Notes: generated from the letters alone by a model not told the origin. A stretch of 48,521 bases of DNA from Clostridia bacterium (GCA_017939755.1 JAGBAJ010000003.1:1-48521); one strand, 5' to 3'; counted from the stretch's first letter, positions 1 to 8,770 are shown. Numbers and translations: made by a program.

Positions 1-104
1 ACTCCTCTCATAATTAATATTTTAAGCCGTCAAACTTTAAATATTATATCATGTTTTGAGTGGGTATTTTTGTAACCTTTGCTCATCGCTATAAGCTTTC
101 CTGT

Positions 105-125
105 ACCACGGGCATAGCCCGTGGT
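105..125. repeat. GC-rich perfect hairpin
   Basis: A nine-base-pair perfect inverted repeat (ACCACGGGC, loop ATA, GCCCGTGGT) stands out because most of its bases are G or C in very AT-rich surroundings. It lies downstream of the tRNA gene and its terminator and has no T tract of its own, so it does not look like a simple terminator. GC-rich hairpins of this kind occur at the ends of IS200/IS605 elements and in extragenic palindromes; that origin is a guess. Positions 1-104 show nothing else I can support. Confidence 0.6.
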
Positions 126-140
126 TTACCCTTAAAGTTA

Positions 141-174
141 AAAAAAATAGTAATGTTATACATTACTATTTTTT
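141..174 (-). terminator. Terminator after tRNA-Met
   Basis: A 14-bp inverted repeat (stem AAAAAATAGTAATG, short loop, then its complement) lies just past the 3' end of the minus-strand tRNA gene. On the minus strand the stem is followed by a run of T, as expected for an intrinsic terminator. The symmetrical A and T tracts would let it work in both directions. Confidence 0.75.
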
Positions 175-176
175 GA

Positions 177-253
177 TGGTAGCGAGAGGGAGATTCGAAC
201 TCTCGACCTGCCGGGTATGAACCGGATGCTCTAGCCAACTGAGCTACCTCGCC
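177..253 (-). tRNA. tRNA-Met (anticodon CAT)
   Basis: The minus strand folds into a 77-nt cloverleaf with an encoded CCA tail. The D arm, the anticodon loop TTCATAC (anticodon CAT) and the TTCGAAT T loop are all present. The first pair is G-U rather than the C-A mismatch of bacterial initiator tRNAs, and the anticodon stem lacks three consecutive G-C pairs in the initiator arrangement, so this is elongator tRNA-Met rather than initiator. A CAT anticodon could also belong to tRNA-Ile2 after lysidine modification, which sequence alone does not exclude. By my pairing, one position in the anticodon stem (27-43) and one in the T stem (50-64) do not pair. Confidence 0.93.
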
Positions 254-306
254 GTCAACGAAATATATTATAATTGTTTTTATATTTTTTGTCAAGAATA
301 AAACTA

Positions 307-340
307 AAAAAAACGAAATAATTAAATTATTTCGTTTTTT
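307..340 (-). terminator. Terminator of small gene 339-647
   Basis: An AT-rich inverted repeat with core AACGAAATAATT and its complement overlaps the stop codon of the minus-strand gene ending at 339. It is flanked by A and T tracts on both sides. On the minus strand the stem ends in a run of T, typical of intrinsic termination. Confidence 0.75.
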
Positions 341-647
341 ACGCTCTTTCATTATCCTGCTCTTGTTCATTGGACTCAATTTGTTTAACTTGTTTTTTAC
401 GTCCTCCACTATTACTATTAGCTCTGTCGCGCACATTTTGAAGCTCTCTTATATATTCATTTCCTATTATTATATCGTCTTTATCATATTGACCATCGCT
501 CATTGCTTTAATATAACTTTCACATTCTTCAACAGCTTTTGGGTCAACTACGCCGCTCTCAACTCCATTTAAAAAATCTCTAAATCTCTTAAGTCCCGGA
601 GCAAAAGCATCTATTAAACTAAACCTTTTTTTTCTAATTTCTGCCAT
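339..647 (-). CDS. Small hypothetical protein, 102 aa
   Basis: I do not recognise this protein. It is short and hydrophilic, with no signal peptide or membrane segment. The N-terminal half (residues 1-60) contains short basic and acidic helix-like stretches, and the C-terminal 30 residues are low-complexity, rich in Asn, Ser, Lys, Gln and Glu, and probably disordered. A GGAGG sequence precedes the ATG, but with a longer than usual spacer of about 13 nt. It sits between its own terminator at 307-340 and the rpoD terminator at 718-746, so it is probably a single-gene transcript. It could be a small nucleic-acid-associated or regulatory protein, but nothing in the sequence proves that. Confidence 0.6.
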   Translation of the reverse strand: MAEIRKKRFSLIDAFAPGLKRFRDFLNGVESGVVDPKAVEECESYIKAMSDGQYDKDDIIIGNEYIRELQNVRDRANSNSGGRKKQVKQIESNEQEQDNERA

Positions 648-717
648 TTTCTGATTGGCACCTCCATTTTTTCTTTATAGTAAATAAACTACAATTTTAT
701 ATTAACATAAAATAGAA

Positions 718-746
718 GAAAAATCAAGTACTTGGCTTGATTTTTC
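718..746 (-). terminator. Terminator downstream of rpoD
   Basis: A perfect 11-bp stem (GAAAAATCAAG with its complement) and a 7-nt loop, with T-rich flanks on both strands, lies about 90 bp past the rpoD stop. The positions between it and rpoD (747-835) contain nothing else I can support. Confidence 0.75.
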
Positions 747-835
747 TTTGAAATCTTTATATTTTACGTATTTCTTTTTCGTTTATGCTATTAGCTCATG
801 TAATGTTTTACATCCATTTTTGCTATTTTATACTA

Positions 836-2383
836 TTAATTCATATAATCTTTTAATTTTTTGCTTCTACTTGGATGTCTTAACTTTCTTAAAGCCTTAG
901 CTTCAATTTGTCTTATTCTTTCACGGGTTACCTTAAACTCTTTTCCTACTTCTTCAAGAGTTCTTGCTTTTCCATCTTCTAATCCAAATCTTAATTTTAA
1001 AACTTTTGCTTCTCTTGGAGTTAAAGTACCCATAACTTCTTCTAATTGCTCTCTTAATAATGTATATGCTACAGAATCTTGTGGAGCAGGAGAATCATCA
1101 TCTTGTATAAAATCACCTAAGTGACTATCGTCTTCTTCTCCAATTGGAGTTTCCAGTGATACTGGATCTTGAGCAATTTTTTGTATTTCAACAACTTTCT
1201 CAACAGGAATTTCCATTTCTTTTGCAATTTCTTCTGGGGTAGGCTCTCTTCCTAATTGTTGCAATAAGTGTCTAGATGTACGAATTAATTTATTAATTGT
1301 TTCTACCATGTGTACTGGTATTCTTATTGTTCTAGCCTGATCAGCTATAGCTCTGGTTATAGCTTGTCTAATCCACCATGTAGCATAAGTACTGAATTTA
1401 TATCCTTTTGTATAGTCAAATTTTTCAACAGCTTTTATTAATCCCATGTTACCTTCTTGAATTAAATCTAGGAATAACATTCCTCTTCCGACATATTTTT
1501 TTGCAATACTTACTACTAATCTTAAATTTGATTCTGAAAGCTTTTGTTTGCTGTACTCATCACCCTCAAGAATACCTTTAGCAAGCTCTATTTCTTGGTC
1601 GTATGTCAATAGTGGTATTTTACCTATCTCTCTTAAATACATTCTTACAGGGTCATCAACACTTACACCTTCGATGTTATTTACGTCTATTTCTTCAAGT
1701 TTAATTTCTTCAACTTCTTCTAGGTCTTCTAAATCTGGTTCACCTTCATCAGGATCTTCTTTGTCAATATTAATTCCCATTTTTTCGAATTTTTCAAATA
1801 CTTCTTCAATAAGATTTGCAGATACGTCTCCAAGCTCAACTGCAAGTTCACCATAAGTCATGCCTCCTTGCTTTTTTGCTTTTTCCACAATTTTATTAAT
1901 CTTATCTGAAGCTTCGTTTGTTTTACCAGATTCATTGTTATTATTGTTACCCTCTGACAATTCTTTTCCTTCAACAACAATATCTTCGTCTGTTAAATCC
2001 TCTGAAAAAATATCTGTTCCAGTAGATATAAATTTAATTATAATTGTAGGCTTTTTATCATCTATATTCCAAGCAATATTATCTACTATTGCCTCCATAT
2101 CAATTGCAGCCTTTTTACCATTTTTTATACAATAAAGTTCACTTTTCTTTTCGTTTATTTTTTCGTCTTCTATATCTAAAACTAGATTTAATACTAATTT
2201 TTTGTCCCCAAATTCTATATTAAAAACATTGCTCTCATCAGCTTCTTCAAATTTTTGCTTATATACAAATATACCAGATTTATTTTTTGTAATTTCTTCA
2301 TCATTTATTAAGCATGAAAAATTTGTCTCTACATTTTTTCCAGTTTGATCTATAAGCTCTATTTCAATACTATAACTTTTCAT
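836..2383 (-). CDS. rpoD: Housekeeping sigma factor (SigA/RpoD) with extra N-terminal domain
   Basis: This is the primary sigma factor that lets RNA polymerase recognise -35/-10 promoters. Region 1.1 begins near residue 161 (motif [14 protein letters not shown]), region 1.2 includes [11 protein letters not shown], region 2 includes [20 protein letters not shown] and [15 protein letters not shown], and region 4 ends with a helix-turn-helix, [17 protein letters not shown]. At 515 residues it is far longer than the usual 360-380 of Clostridia. The excess is a leading block of about 160 residues that looks beta-rich, followed by an Asn/Glu-rich linker. The long start is supported by an AGGAGG site 11 nt before the ATG and overlapping the dnaG stop codon. 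It lies 15 nt downstream of dnaG, the classic dnaG-sigA operon order. Confidence 0.97.
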   Translation of the reverse strand: MKSYSIEIELIDQTGKNVETNFSCLINDEEITKNKSGIFVYKQKFEEADESNVFNIEFGDKKLVLNLVLDIEDEKINEKKSELYCIKNGKKAAIDMEAIVDNIAWNIDDKKPTIIIKFISTGTDIFSEDLTDEDIVVEGKELSEGNNNNNESGKTNEASDKINKIVEKAKKQGGMTYGELAVELGDVSANLIEEVFEKFEKMGINIDKEDPDEGEPDLEDLEEVEEIKLEEIDVNNIEGVSVDDPVRMYLREIGKIPLLTYDQEIELAKGILEGDEYSKQKLSESNLRLVVSIAKKYVGRGMLFLDLIQEGNMGLIKAVEKFDYTKGYKFSTYATWWIRQAITRAIADQARTIRIPVHMVETINKLIRTSRHLLQQLGREPTPEEIAKEMEIPVEKVVEIQKIAQDPVSLETPIGEEDDSHLGDFIQDDDSPAPQDSVAYTLLREQLEEVMGTLTPREAKVLKLRFGLEDGKARTLEEVGKEFKVTRERIRQIEAKALRKLRHPSRSKKLKDYMN

Positions 2384-2398
2384 TTAGATTAATACCTC

Positions 2399-4255
2399 CT
2401 ACTTCATTCTAGCTAATTTTATTATCAATTCGCTTAATTCCTTTTCTAAACTAGCTACTTCATCTTTAGATAATTCATTAGTATTTTCTAATTTTTTTAT
2501 TATATCGTTTCTTTTTGCTATGGTTTTATCTTTTTCATAGTTAGCTATTACATCTTCAATGCACTTTTTAACTTCTGTAATTTCGAAATCTGTTGCCATT
2601 ATTCCACTTAAATGATTTACAATTTCTTCTTCCTTAAAATTGTCTAATATACCTGTTGTATTAGTATTCCCTTTTTCGAGCTCTTCATACAATTTTTGCA
2701 TAATTAATTTATTTTTGTTAGATTTAATATCTTCTACTCTTATATTTGCACTTAATTTTTGAAAAGCCTCCTCAGGATAGTTTACCAATAAGTATATAAC
2801 AAGATTTTCTTTTCTTAGTATTGCGCTGCTTATATTTTCGACATTTTCATTGTCAATTTTAGGTTTAACTGCAATATTTTTTCTTTCTAACATCTTATTA
2901 CTATTACCTTTTGCATATAAGATCTTATTTATTTCTGCATAAATTGCCTCTCTTGAAATTTTATAGTCAAACGCAATTTTATCTATGTAAACCTCTTTTT
3001 CTATACTATTAGTTACTCTTGAAAGTTCCTTTGCTATTTCAGTTAAAAACTTTATTTTATCATTTGCAACATCTAAGTTTAAATCCTTTTTTAGGCTTTT
3101 TATTTTAAATTCTACTAAAGATATTGCATTGTCTATATATTTTTCTAATCTTTCGGGACCATACTTTAAAATAAACTCATCTGGATCTTTTGCACCTTCT
3201 ATCTGCAATATTCTAACATCACAGCCTAAATTTTGCAAAATTTCCAATCCTCTAATTGTAGCTGCTTGCCCAGCTCCATCTGCATCGTATCCAACAATAA
3301 CTTGCTCGCTTGATTTTCTAAGTAATCTTCCTTGTGCTTCTGTTAGAGCCGTTCCAAGAGATGCCACAACATTCGTAATACCTCTTTGGTGCAGTGATAT
3401 TGCATCCATATATCCTTCAACAATTAAAATCTTTTTTAAACTATTTTCATGTGCTGCTTTTTTTGCTGCATACAAACCAAATAAATGTCTTCCTTTTGAA
3501 TACACTATATTTTCTGTTGAATTTATGTATTTTGCTTGTTTTTTAAACGATATTTTTTCTGCTTCACTTGCATTTGGTCCTGGTGGATCTATAAGAATTC
3601 TTCCCCCAAAAGCAATAAATTTTCCTCTCTCATCTTGAATGGGAAACATTAGTCTTTTTCTAAATCTGTCTATAAATTCTCCTTTATCGTTTTGATTAAC
3701 AAGCTTTGAAGCTAAAATTTCCTCATTTTTAAAACCTAATGATTTTAGATGATTATATAACTCATTATAATCGCCTGAATATCCTATAAAGAAAGTCTTT
3801 AATGTTCTATTGTCTAACTTTCTCTTCTTAACATATTCTTGTGCCTTTTTAGAAGTTGGATTATATAAGTTCTTGTGGTAAAACATTGCTGCCTTTTCAT
3901 TTATTTCATATATCCTTGATCTCATATAATACAATCTGTCTTCCTCATCTGATGACGATGTAACTGGTAAAGCTATATTTGCCCTATTTGCCAATAACTC
4001 TACGGATTCTCTAAATCCTATTCCTTCTATTTTACTTACAAAATGAAATACATTTCCACCTACACCACATCCAAAACAATGGAATATTTGTTTATCTGGT
4101 GAAACAGCAAACGATGGTGACTTTTCATTATGAAAAGGACATAAACCAAAGTAGCTACGACCGCTTCTTTTTATTGCAACATAGCTACCTATTACATCTA
4201 CAATATCGTTTCTATTTCTAATTTCTTCTATTAGCTCATCACTATATCGTACCAT
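2399..4255 (-). CDS. dnaG: DNA primase DnaG
   Basis: DnaG synthesises RNA primers for replication. The N-terminal zinc-binding CHC2 domain shows its four ligands at C39, H42, C60 and C63. It is followed by the primase core and a Toprim fold with the acidic motifs IVEGYMDAISL and GYDADGAG. The C-terminal part (about residues 440-618) is the variable helicase-interaction region. At 618 residues the length is normal for the family. A GGAGG lies 14 nt before the ATG, and a closer AAGG is also present. It is the first gene of the dnaG-rpoD pair, so primase and housekeeping sigma factor are co-transcribed. Confidence 0.97.
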   Translation of the reverse strand: MVRYSDELIEEIRNRNDIVDVIGSYVAIKRSGRSYFGLCPFHNEKSPSFAVSPDKQIFHCFGCGVGGNVFHFVSKIEGIGFRESVELLANRANIALPVTSSSDEEDRLYYMRSRIYEINEKAAMFYHKNLYNPTSKKAQEYVKKRKLDNRTLKTFFIGYSGDYNELYNHLKSLGFKNEEILASKLVNQNDKGEFIDRFRKRLMFPIQDERGKFIAFGGRILIDPPGPNASEAEKISFKKQAKYINSTENIVYSKGRHLFGLYAAKKAAHENSLKKILIVEGYMDAISLHQRGITNVVASLGTALTEAQGRLLRKSSEQVIVGYDADGAGQAATIRGLEILQNLGCDVRILQIEGAKDPDEFILKYGPERLEKYIDNAISLVEFKIKSLKKDLNLDVANDKIKFLTEIAKELSRVTNSIEKEVYIDKIAFDYKISREAIYAEINKILYAKGNSNKMLERKNIAVKPKIDNENVENISSAILRKENLVIYLLVNYPEEAFQKLSANIRVEDIKSNKNKLIMQKLYEELEKGNTNTTGILDNFKEEEIVNHLSGIMATDFEITEVKKCIEDVIANYEKDKTIAKRNDIIKKLENTNELSKDEVASLEKELSELIIKLARMK

Positions 4256-4390
4256 TTAAGATTACCTTACCTCCATTGCTATATTATATAATTCGACACA
4301 AACTCTAGAAATCCTTCTAATATTTACATAATTTGTGTACTCATTATAAGGCAATTAATAGGAAAGCTTGTACTTTCCTATAACGTCAAT

Positions 4391-4426
4391 TATGGGTAGC
4401 TTCTTATTTATTAGAATCTACCCATA
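4391..4426 (-). terminator. Possible terminator downstream of carD
   Basis: A 9-bp inverted repeat (TATGGGTAG paired with CTACCCATA), with a partly paired AT-rich loop, lies 5 bp past the carD stop codon. A second short hairpin (TAGGAAAG, CTTTCCTA) follows at 4359-4380. Neither has a strong T tract on the minus strand, so termination is plausible but weaker than at other genes here. The rest of 4256-4390 should hold the dnaG promoter, but I see no convincing match. Confidence 0.45.
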
Positions 4427-4430
4427 CAAA

Positions 4431-5018
4431 TTACTCTTGTGATGTTCCTGTACTTTCTACATTGAAAGGTATGAACTTACTTACTACACTACTTGTGTTG
4501 ATTTCAGCATCTAGACCAATATTTGATCTATTCTCTTTGAAAGATACATCAATCTTATTATCTACTAATTGTTCCATATCCACACTAGATGTATTTTCTA
4601 CTAATACTAACTCACTTACTAAAATCTGTTTAGCATTATTTAGCATTTTCTTTTCTCCAGTAGATAATCCTTTTTCTTTTTGTTTAAAACTTAAATTTCT
4701 AACAACATCTGCCACTTCATAGATGTCTCCGCTTTTCATCTTATCCATATTGTCTCTATATCTTTTATTCCAATTATCAGACATCGCTGTTTCATCTGTC
4801 TCTAATATACTGAATACTTTTTCTACTTCATCCTGAGAAATTATACTTCTAAGTCCTTGCTTTGATGCTTGATTACTTGGTACCATTACTTTTACTCCGC
4901 CAGGCATTGAAATATTTATATATTCTACCTCTTCATCTAAAATGTTCTTTTTATCTATTGAATCTATTGTCCCAGCTCCATGCATAGGATATACGACTTT
5001 GTCTCCTACATTGAACAT
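4431..5018 (-). CDS. carD: CarD/CdnL-type RNA polymerase-binding regulator
   Basis: CarD/CdnL proteins bind the beta subunit of RNA polymerase and stabilise the open promoter complex, notably at rRNA promoters. The first 60 residues match the RNA-polymerase-interacting Tudor-like domain (FNVGDKVVYPMHGAGTI, then an EEVEYINI strand). Residues 60-150 form the helical DNA-binding part, with a conserved KQKEKGLSTGEKKML stretch. The last 40 residues are Ser/Asn-rich and look like a family-variable tail. An AGGAG site precedes the ATG, and a textbook promoter lies at 5093-5121. Length is 195 residues, slightly above the usual 160. Confidence 0.9.
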   Translation of the reverse strand: MFNVGDKVVYPMHGAGTIDSIDKKNILDEEVEYINISMPGGVKVMVPSNQASKQGLRSIISQDEVEKVFSILETDETAMSDNWNKRYRDNMDKMKSGDIYEVADVVRNLSFKQKEKGLSTGEKKMLNNAKQILVSELVLVENTSSVDMEQLVDNKIDVSFKENRSNIGLDAEINTSSVVSKFIPFNVESTGTSQE

Positions 5019-5092
5019 GTAAGAATCAACTCCTTCCTTTTGCTATTTATTGAAGTTAATAAAGGTATCGTTCTTTTTCAACTACATTAATA

Positions 5093-5121
5093 ATTATACT
5101 ACAAAAATTGGCAAAAGTCAA
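5093..5121 (-). promoter_or_regulatory. Sigma-A promoter of carD
   Basis: On the minus strand TTGACT (5116-5121) and a perfect TATAAT (5093-5098) are separated by 17 bp. The predicted start leaves a leader of about 70 nt before carD. The rest of 5122-5239 is AT-rich and contains no gene; a plus-strand TTGTGT-17 bp-TAAAAT match there faces no plus-strand gene. Confidence 0.8.
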
Positions 5122-5239
5122 AGTCATTTGCTAAATTTATTTTGCTTTTTTTAATTATTTTCGATTTGTTAACGAAAATGTATTGTGTTATCGAAAAAAA
5201 TGTGCTAAAATATATTATTTTAAATCTATTATGTTAAAT

Positions 5240-5707
5240 TTATTTAAAAATTGCTCTTATTTTGCAAATTATCTTCTTAAGAAAATTTGGACTTTTTTCA
5301 GCTTTTACTAATTGTTTATTTCCATTATATCTATTATTTATTCTTTCCGTTACATTGCCTTTTGCATCTTTTTTACTAAAAAGATTTTCAGGATTGTACC
5401 TTTCTATTTTTTGCATTTCAATCTTGTGTTCATTTTTTATTTGTTTTTCCATCATTATATTCTTTTCATCTGTTGATAAAATATATTTAGTTAGAATGTT
5501 GAAAAGAAGTGCTTTTGTTTCAGGCATCATTTTTTGATTGTTCAATTCTAGGTTTTCATCCATCTCATATGCATATTCTCTGTTTCTATTCTGCTCTATT
5601 GCCTTTATTATATCTTTTGGAATTTTATTAAAATCTTTTTGTTCTAAATATCCTAATAATATATACGCCTCTGCATAAATATTTTTTTGTTTTACACTTA
5701 ATTCCAT
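5240..5707 (-). CDS. Hypothetical soluble protein, 155 aa
   Basis: I do not recognise this protein. It is predicted to be mostly alpha-helical and soluble, beginning MELSVKQKNIYAEAYILL and ending in a strongly basic tail (Lys-rich, ending IRAIFK). There is no signal peptide. A longer reading starts at a GTG four codons upstream, but I chose the ATG at 5707 because a GGAGG lies exactly 5 nt before it, whereas the GTG overlaps that site. The gene lies 87 bp downstream of dut, with no obvious terminator between, so it may be co-transcribed with dut. Confidence 0.65.
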   Translation of the reverse strand: MELSVKQKNIYAEAYILLGYLEQKDFNKIPKDIIKAIEQNRNREYAYEMDENLELNNQKMMPETKALLFNILTKYILSTDEKNIMMEKQIKNEHKIEMQKIERYNPENLFSKKDAKGNVTERINNRYNGNKQLVKAEKSPNFLKKIICKIRAIFK

Positions 5708-5794
5708 AATTTCCTCCACTTAAAGCTTTTCCTATTATATAAAAAACCGCCGCATCTACTGACACAACGATTTTGACACTTGCATAAATTTCTA

Positions 5795-6253
5795 TTATTT
5801 ATTTGTAGAGCCAAATCCACCTTTTCTAACTCCTGTTGCATTATCATTGTCAACAACTAAATATTTTGTAAATACAACTTGACCAATTACATCACCTTTT
5901 TTTACCTCTATATCATGATCACTGCAATTAAAATATGCAAAGTAAAAATGCCCATCATTGTCTTCATTTCCATAATAGTCGCTATCAATTAAACCCACAC
6001 TATTTGCCATTAAAAATCCCTTCTTTGGACCACTACTTCTATTTAGTAAAAAGTAGCATTCGTCTGGCTCACAATATGCCTTTAATCCTGTAGGAATAAG
6101 TGTTGGTTTTATCCCTGGTGTAAATTTAGGAATAATAATATCCTCTGCTGCTTCTACATCGTACCCAGCAGAATGAGCAGTTTTTCTAATTGGTAAATTT
6201 ATTCCCTTATCTTCCCATCCTTTTGCAACTTCAAATCCTCTATTTTTTTCCAT
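5795..6253 (-). CDS. dut: dUTP diphosphatase (trimeric dUTPase family)
   Basis: dUTPase hydrolyses dUTP to dUMP and pyrophosphate, keeping uracil out of DNA and supplying dUMP for dTMP synthesis. The family motifs appear in order: motif 1 HSAGYDVEA, motif 2 NRSSGPKKG, motif 3 NSVGLIDSDYYG, motif 4 around KKGDVIGQVVF, and the C-terminal glycine-rich motif 5 RKGGFGST that closes over the active site. Length (152 residues) is normal. An alternative ATG lies three codons upstream, but GAAAGGA is better placed for the start given here. A consensus promoter lies at 6294-6322, divergent from feoA. Confidence 0.93.
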   Translation of the reverse strand: MEKNRGFEVAKGWEDKGINLPIRKTAHSAGYDVEAAEDIIIPKFTPGIKPTLIPTGLKAYCEPDECYFLLNRSSGPKKGFLMANSVGLIDSDYYGNEDNDGHFYFAYFNCSDHDIEVKKGDVIGQVVFTKYLVVDNDNATGVRKGGFGSTNK

Positions 6254-6293
6254 TTTTATCATCCTTTCTAGCTCTTATGTATTTTACATGGCA

Positions 6294-6322
6294 ATTATAT
6301 TACCCACTAAGTTTTTTTTCAA
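6294..6322 (-). promoter_or_regulatory. Sigma-A promoter of dut
   Basis: On the minus strand TTGAAA (6317-6322), a 17-bp spacer and a perfect TATAAT (6294-6299) precede dut by about 40 bp. On the opposite strand a TATAAT at 6358-6363 lies upstream of feoA, but it is too close to the feoA start and lacks a -35, so I do not claim it as a promoter. Confidence 0.75.
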
Positions 6323-6374
6323 CAAATTTTCAACTTTTTTTTACTTTATACATACTTTATAATAGGGTGATTCT

Positions 6375-6608
6375 ATGAAAACATTAAATACTGTAAAACT
6401 AAATAATTCTGTATGTATTTGCTCTATTGATTGTTCTGAGAAGCTGCAACGAAGATTCCTAGATTTAGGAATTATACCTGGAACCACAATTACCCCAATT
6501 TTTTCTAGCATTTTTAATGATCCAGTTGCTTATCAAGTTCGCGATAGTGTAATTGCTATACGCTCAGAAGATGCTAAAAAAATTTATATTAAGAAAGAAA
6601 AAGCATAG
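6375..6608 (+). CDS. feoA: FeoA, ferrous iron transport accessory protein
   Basis: FeoA is a small SH3-like cytoplasmic protein thought to regulate or assemble the FeoB iron transporter. The 77 residues include the typical LQRRFLDLGIIPGTTITPI segment, followed by a strand with Arg-Asp (VRDSVIAIRSEDA). The start has a GGGTGA ribosome binding site 5 nt upstream. The gene lies directly upstream of feoB with a 161-bp gap, unusually wide for feoAB, and an imperfect hairpin sits at the stop codon. Ferrous-iron transport genes are usually iron-regulated, but I could not identify a Fur- or DtxR-type box with confidence. Confidence 0.93.
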   Translation: MKTLNTVKLNNSVCICSIDCSEKLQRRFLDLGIIPGTTITPIFSSIFNDPVAYQVRDSVIAIRSEDAKKIYIKKEKA

Positions 6609-6630
6609 AAATCAAAGAATGATTTTCTAT
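6605..6630 (+). other. Hairpin at feoA stop, feoA-feoB gap
   Basis: An imperfect inverted repeat (ATAGAAATCA with TGATTTTCTAT, one bulged base) overlaps the feoA stop codon. It has no T tract, so it could be an mRNA-stability or attenuation element within the operon rather than a full terminator. The rest of 6631-6769 has no gene. Confidence 0.4.
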
Positions 6631-6769
6631 ACGTATATGGTACCCAAAATTCTTTTGTATAGATATTCCTATAAACCATATAAGAGCTAGTATACATTAA
6701 ATATTTTATTCAAGAATAGTTTCACAGATTTTTCCCCCAGTTAATACAATATATTATTGAGGTGATTGT

Positions 6770-8722
6770 ATGGGATTAACTTCTAGCTCAACTGGAAATT
6801 TTTTAAAGAAGGAAAACAAAAAAAATAAGGAGAATTTTGACTTTGTTGTAGGTCTTGCAGGTAATCCAAACGTTGGAAAATCTACAATTTTTAATTGCTT
6901 AACCGGAATGCATCAACATACTGGAAACTGGCCTGGTAAGACTGTTTCTAATGCCTCCGGTTATTTTAAGTATAAACATAAAAATTTTAAAATTTTTGAT
7001 ATTCCTGGTACATATTCTCTTATGTCTAATTCTGAAGAAGAAGAAATTGCAAGGGATTTTATATGCAATCAAAATCCAGATGTAACAATAGTTGTAGTCG
7101 ACTCAACATGCTTAGAAAGAAGTTTAAATCTTGTATACCAAATAATGGAAATAACAAAAAACATTATAGTTTGCGTAAATCTTTTAGATGAAGCCGAAAA
7201 AAAAGGTATACAAATTGATTTAGACAAATTAGGTATAATGCTGGGAGTACCTGTTGTTGGAACTATTGCTAATAAGAAAAAAACTCTTTTAAAATTGCAA
7301 GAAACAGCTTATTTAGTATGTTCAAAACAAATAAATACTAATCCAAAAGTTGTAAAATACTCTTCAGACATTGAAGAATATAAAAAAAATAATATGATAA
7401 AACAATACAATAATAGCGTTGTATCTGAAATCTTCTCACAGTGCTCTATTGTAAGCAATTCAGTAATATCTTATAAATCAAACACCACTCCGCCAAAATC
7501 AAGAAAAATAGATAAAATATTAACATCAAAAAAGTTTGGAATTCCAATAATGCTAATATTTTTTGCCCTAATTTTATGGATTACTATAATTGGAGCAAAC
7601 TATCCATCGCAATGGCTTTCTGCACTATTTGGATACATTCAAGAAAAACTAATTATAGGTTTAGAAGCAATACATACCCCTTCGTACATAATTAACCCTT
7701 TGATATTTGGAGTGTATCAAACAACTACGTGGGTAATTAGTGTTATGCTCCCTCCAATGGCTATTTTCTTTCCTATTTTTACACTCCTTGAAGATTTTGG
7801 TTTTCTTCCAAGGATTGCTTTTAACTTAGATAAATGCTTTAAAAAGTGTTGTACTTGTGGAAAGCAAGCCCTAACAATGTGTATGGGGTTTGGGTGTAAT
7901 GCTGCTGGTGTTGTTGGGTGTAGAATTATAGATTCAAAAAGAGAAAAGATTATTGCAATGCTAACTAATAGTTTTGTACCATGTAATGGAAGATTTCCAT
8001 TTTTAATTACACTATCAATGATTTTTATTGGTTCATATTTTAGTGGGATTTTTTCCTCAATTGCAGCTACAATAACTGTTTTATTAATTGTAATTTTAGG
8101 AATAATTTTTACATTTATAATATCAAATATACTTTCAAAAACATTATTAAAAGGAGAATCTACTAATTTTGTTTTAGAGCTACCACCCTATAGAAAACCT
8201 CAAATACGAAAAATAATTGTACGTTCAATTTTCGATAGAACCTTATTTGTTCTTGTAAGATCTATTATCGTGGCGGCTCCAGCAGGGCTTTTAATATGGT
8301 TATTTGCAAATATTCAAATTGGCGACCTCACAATTTTAGGTTATATGGCGGCTGCTCTTAATCCATTTGCAAATCTTATGGGCCTTGATGGGTATATTCT
8401 TGCAGCATTTTTATTAGGATTGCCTGCAAACGAAATTGTTCTTCCACTAATATTAATGTCATATTTGGGCAGTGGAAATCTTGTTTCAATTGAAGATATA
8501 CATTCAATTGGTGAAATTTTAAAGGCTAATGGTTGGACTATAATTACAGCCATCAACTCTATGATTTTTTGCTTACTTCATTTTCCATGTAGTACTACAC
8601 TATTAAGTATCAAAAAAGAAAGTGGAAGCCTTAAATGGGCATTACTTGGATTTGCAATTCCAACTGCCTGTGGAATTGTCTTTTGCATTTGCACTAATTT
8701 TATTTATAATTTAATTATTTAA
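6770..8722 (+). CDS. feoB: FeoB ferrous iron transporter
   Basis: FeoB is the membrane transporter for Fe(II) with a cytoplasmic N-terminal GTPase. A leader of about 24 polar residues precedes the G domain: G1 GNPNVGKST, G2 around HTGNWPGKT, G3 DIPGTYS and G4 NLLD. From about residue 250 the protein is a polytopic membrane domain of two Gate regions. The first Gate carries a Cys-rich stretch, KCFKKCCTCGK, followed by CMGFGCNAAGVVGCR, which differs from the E. coli-type gate and matches the Cys-rich FeoB subtype of anaerobes. Length (650 residues) is normal. Start supported by GAGGTGA 6 nt before the ATG. Confidence 0.95.
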   Translation: MGLTSSSTGNFLKKENKKNKENFDFVVGLAGNPNVGKSTIFNCLTGMHQHTGNWPGKTVSNASGYFKYKHKNFKIFDIPGTYSLMSNSEEEEIARDFICNQNPDVTIVVVDSTCLERSLNLVYQIMEITKNIIVCVNLLDEAEKKGIQIDLDKLGIMLGVPVVGTIANKKKTLLKLQETAYLVCSKQINTNPKVVKYSSDIEEYKKNNMIKQYNNSVVSEIFSQCSIVSNSVISYKSNTTPPKSRKIDKILTSKKFGIPIMLIFFALILWITIIGANYPSQWLSALFGYIQEKLIIGLEAIHTPSYIINPLIFGVYQTTTWVISVMLPPMAIFFPIFTLLEDFGFLPRIAFNLDKCFKKCCTCGKQALTMCMGFGCNAAGVVGCRIIDSKREKIIAMLTNSFVPCNGRFPFLITLSMIFIGSYFSGIFSSIAATITVLLIVILGIIFTFIISNILSKTLLKGESTNFVLELPPYRKPQIRKIIVRSIFDRTLFVLVRSIIVAAPAGLLIWLFANIQIGDLTILGYMAAALNPFANLMGLDGYILAAFLLGLPANEIVLPLILMSYLGSGNLVSIEDIHSIGEILKANGWTIITAINSMIFCLLHFPCSTTLLSIKKESGSLKWALLGFAIPTACGIVFCICTNFIYNLII

Positions 8723-8770
8723 ATTTTAAATAAATTTTCTTTATGAATTTATATGTTATATAATAAATTT

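Noticed and set aside
89..436. Open frame of 115 codons on the minus strand at the left edge
   Set aside because: It runs straight through the tRNA-Met gene and two terminators and encodes no recognisable protein.
5175..5212. Plus-strand promoter TTGTGT-17 bp-TAAAAT
   Set aside because: No plus-strand gene follows; the region reads as AT-rich upstream sequence of carD.
6358..6363. TATAAT upstream of feoA as its -10 box
   Set aside because: It would start transcription about 5 nt before the ATG and has no -35 at the right distance.
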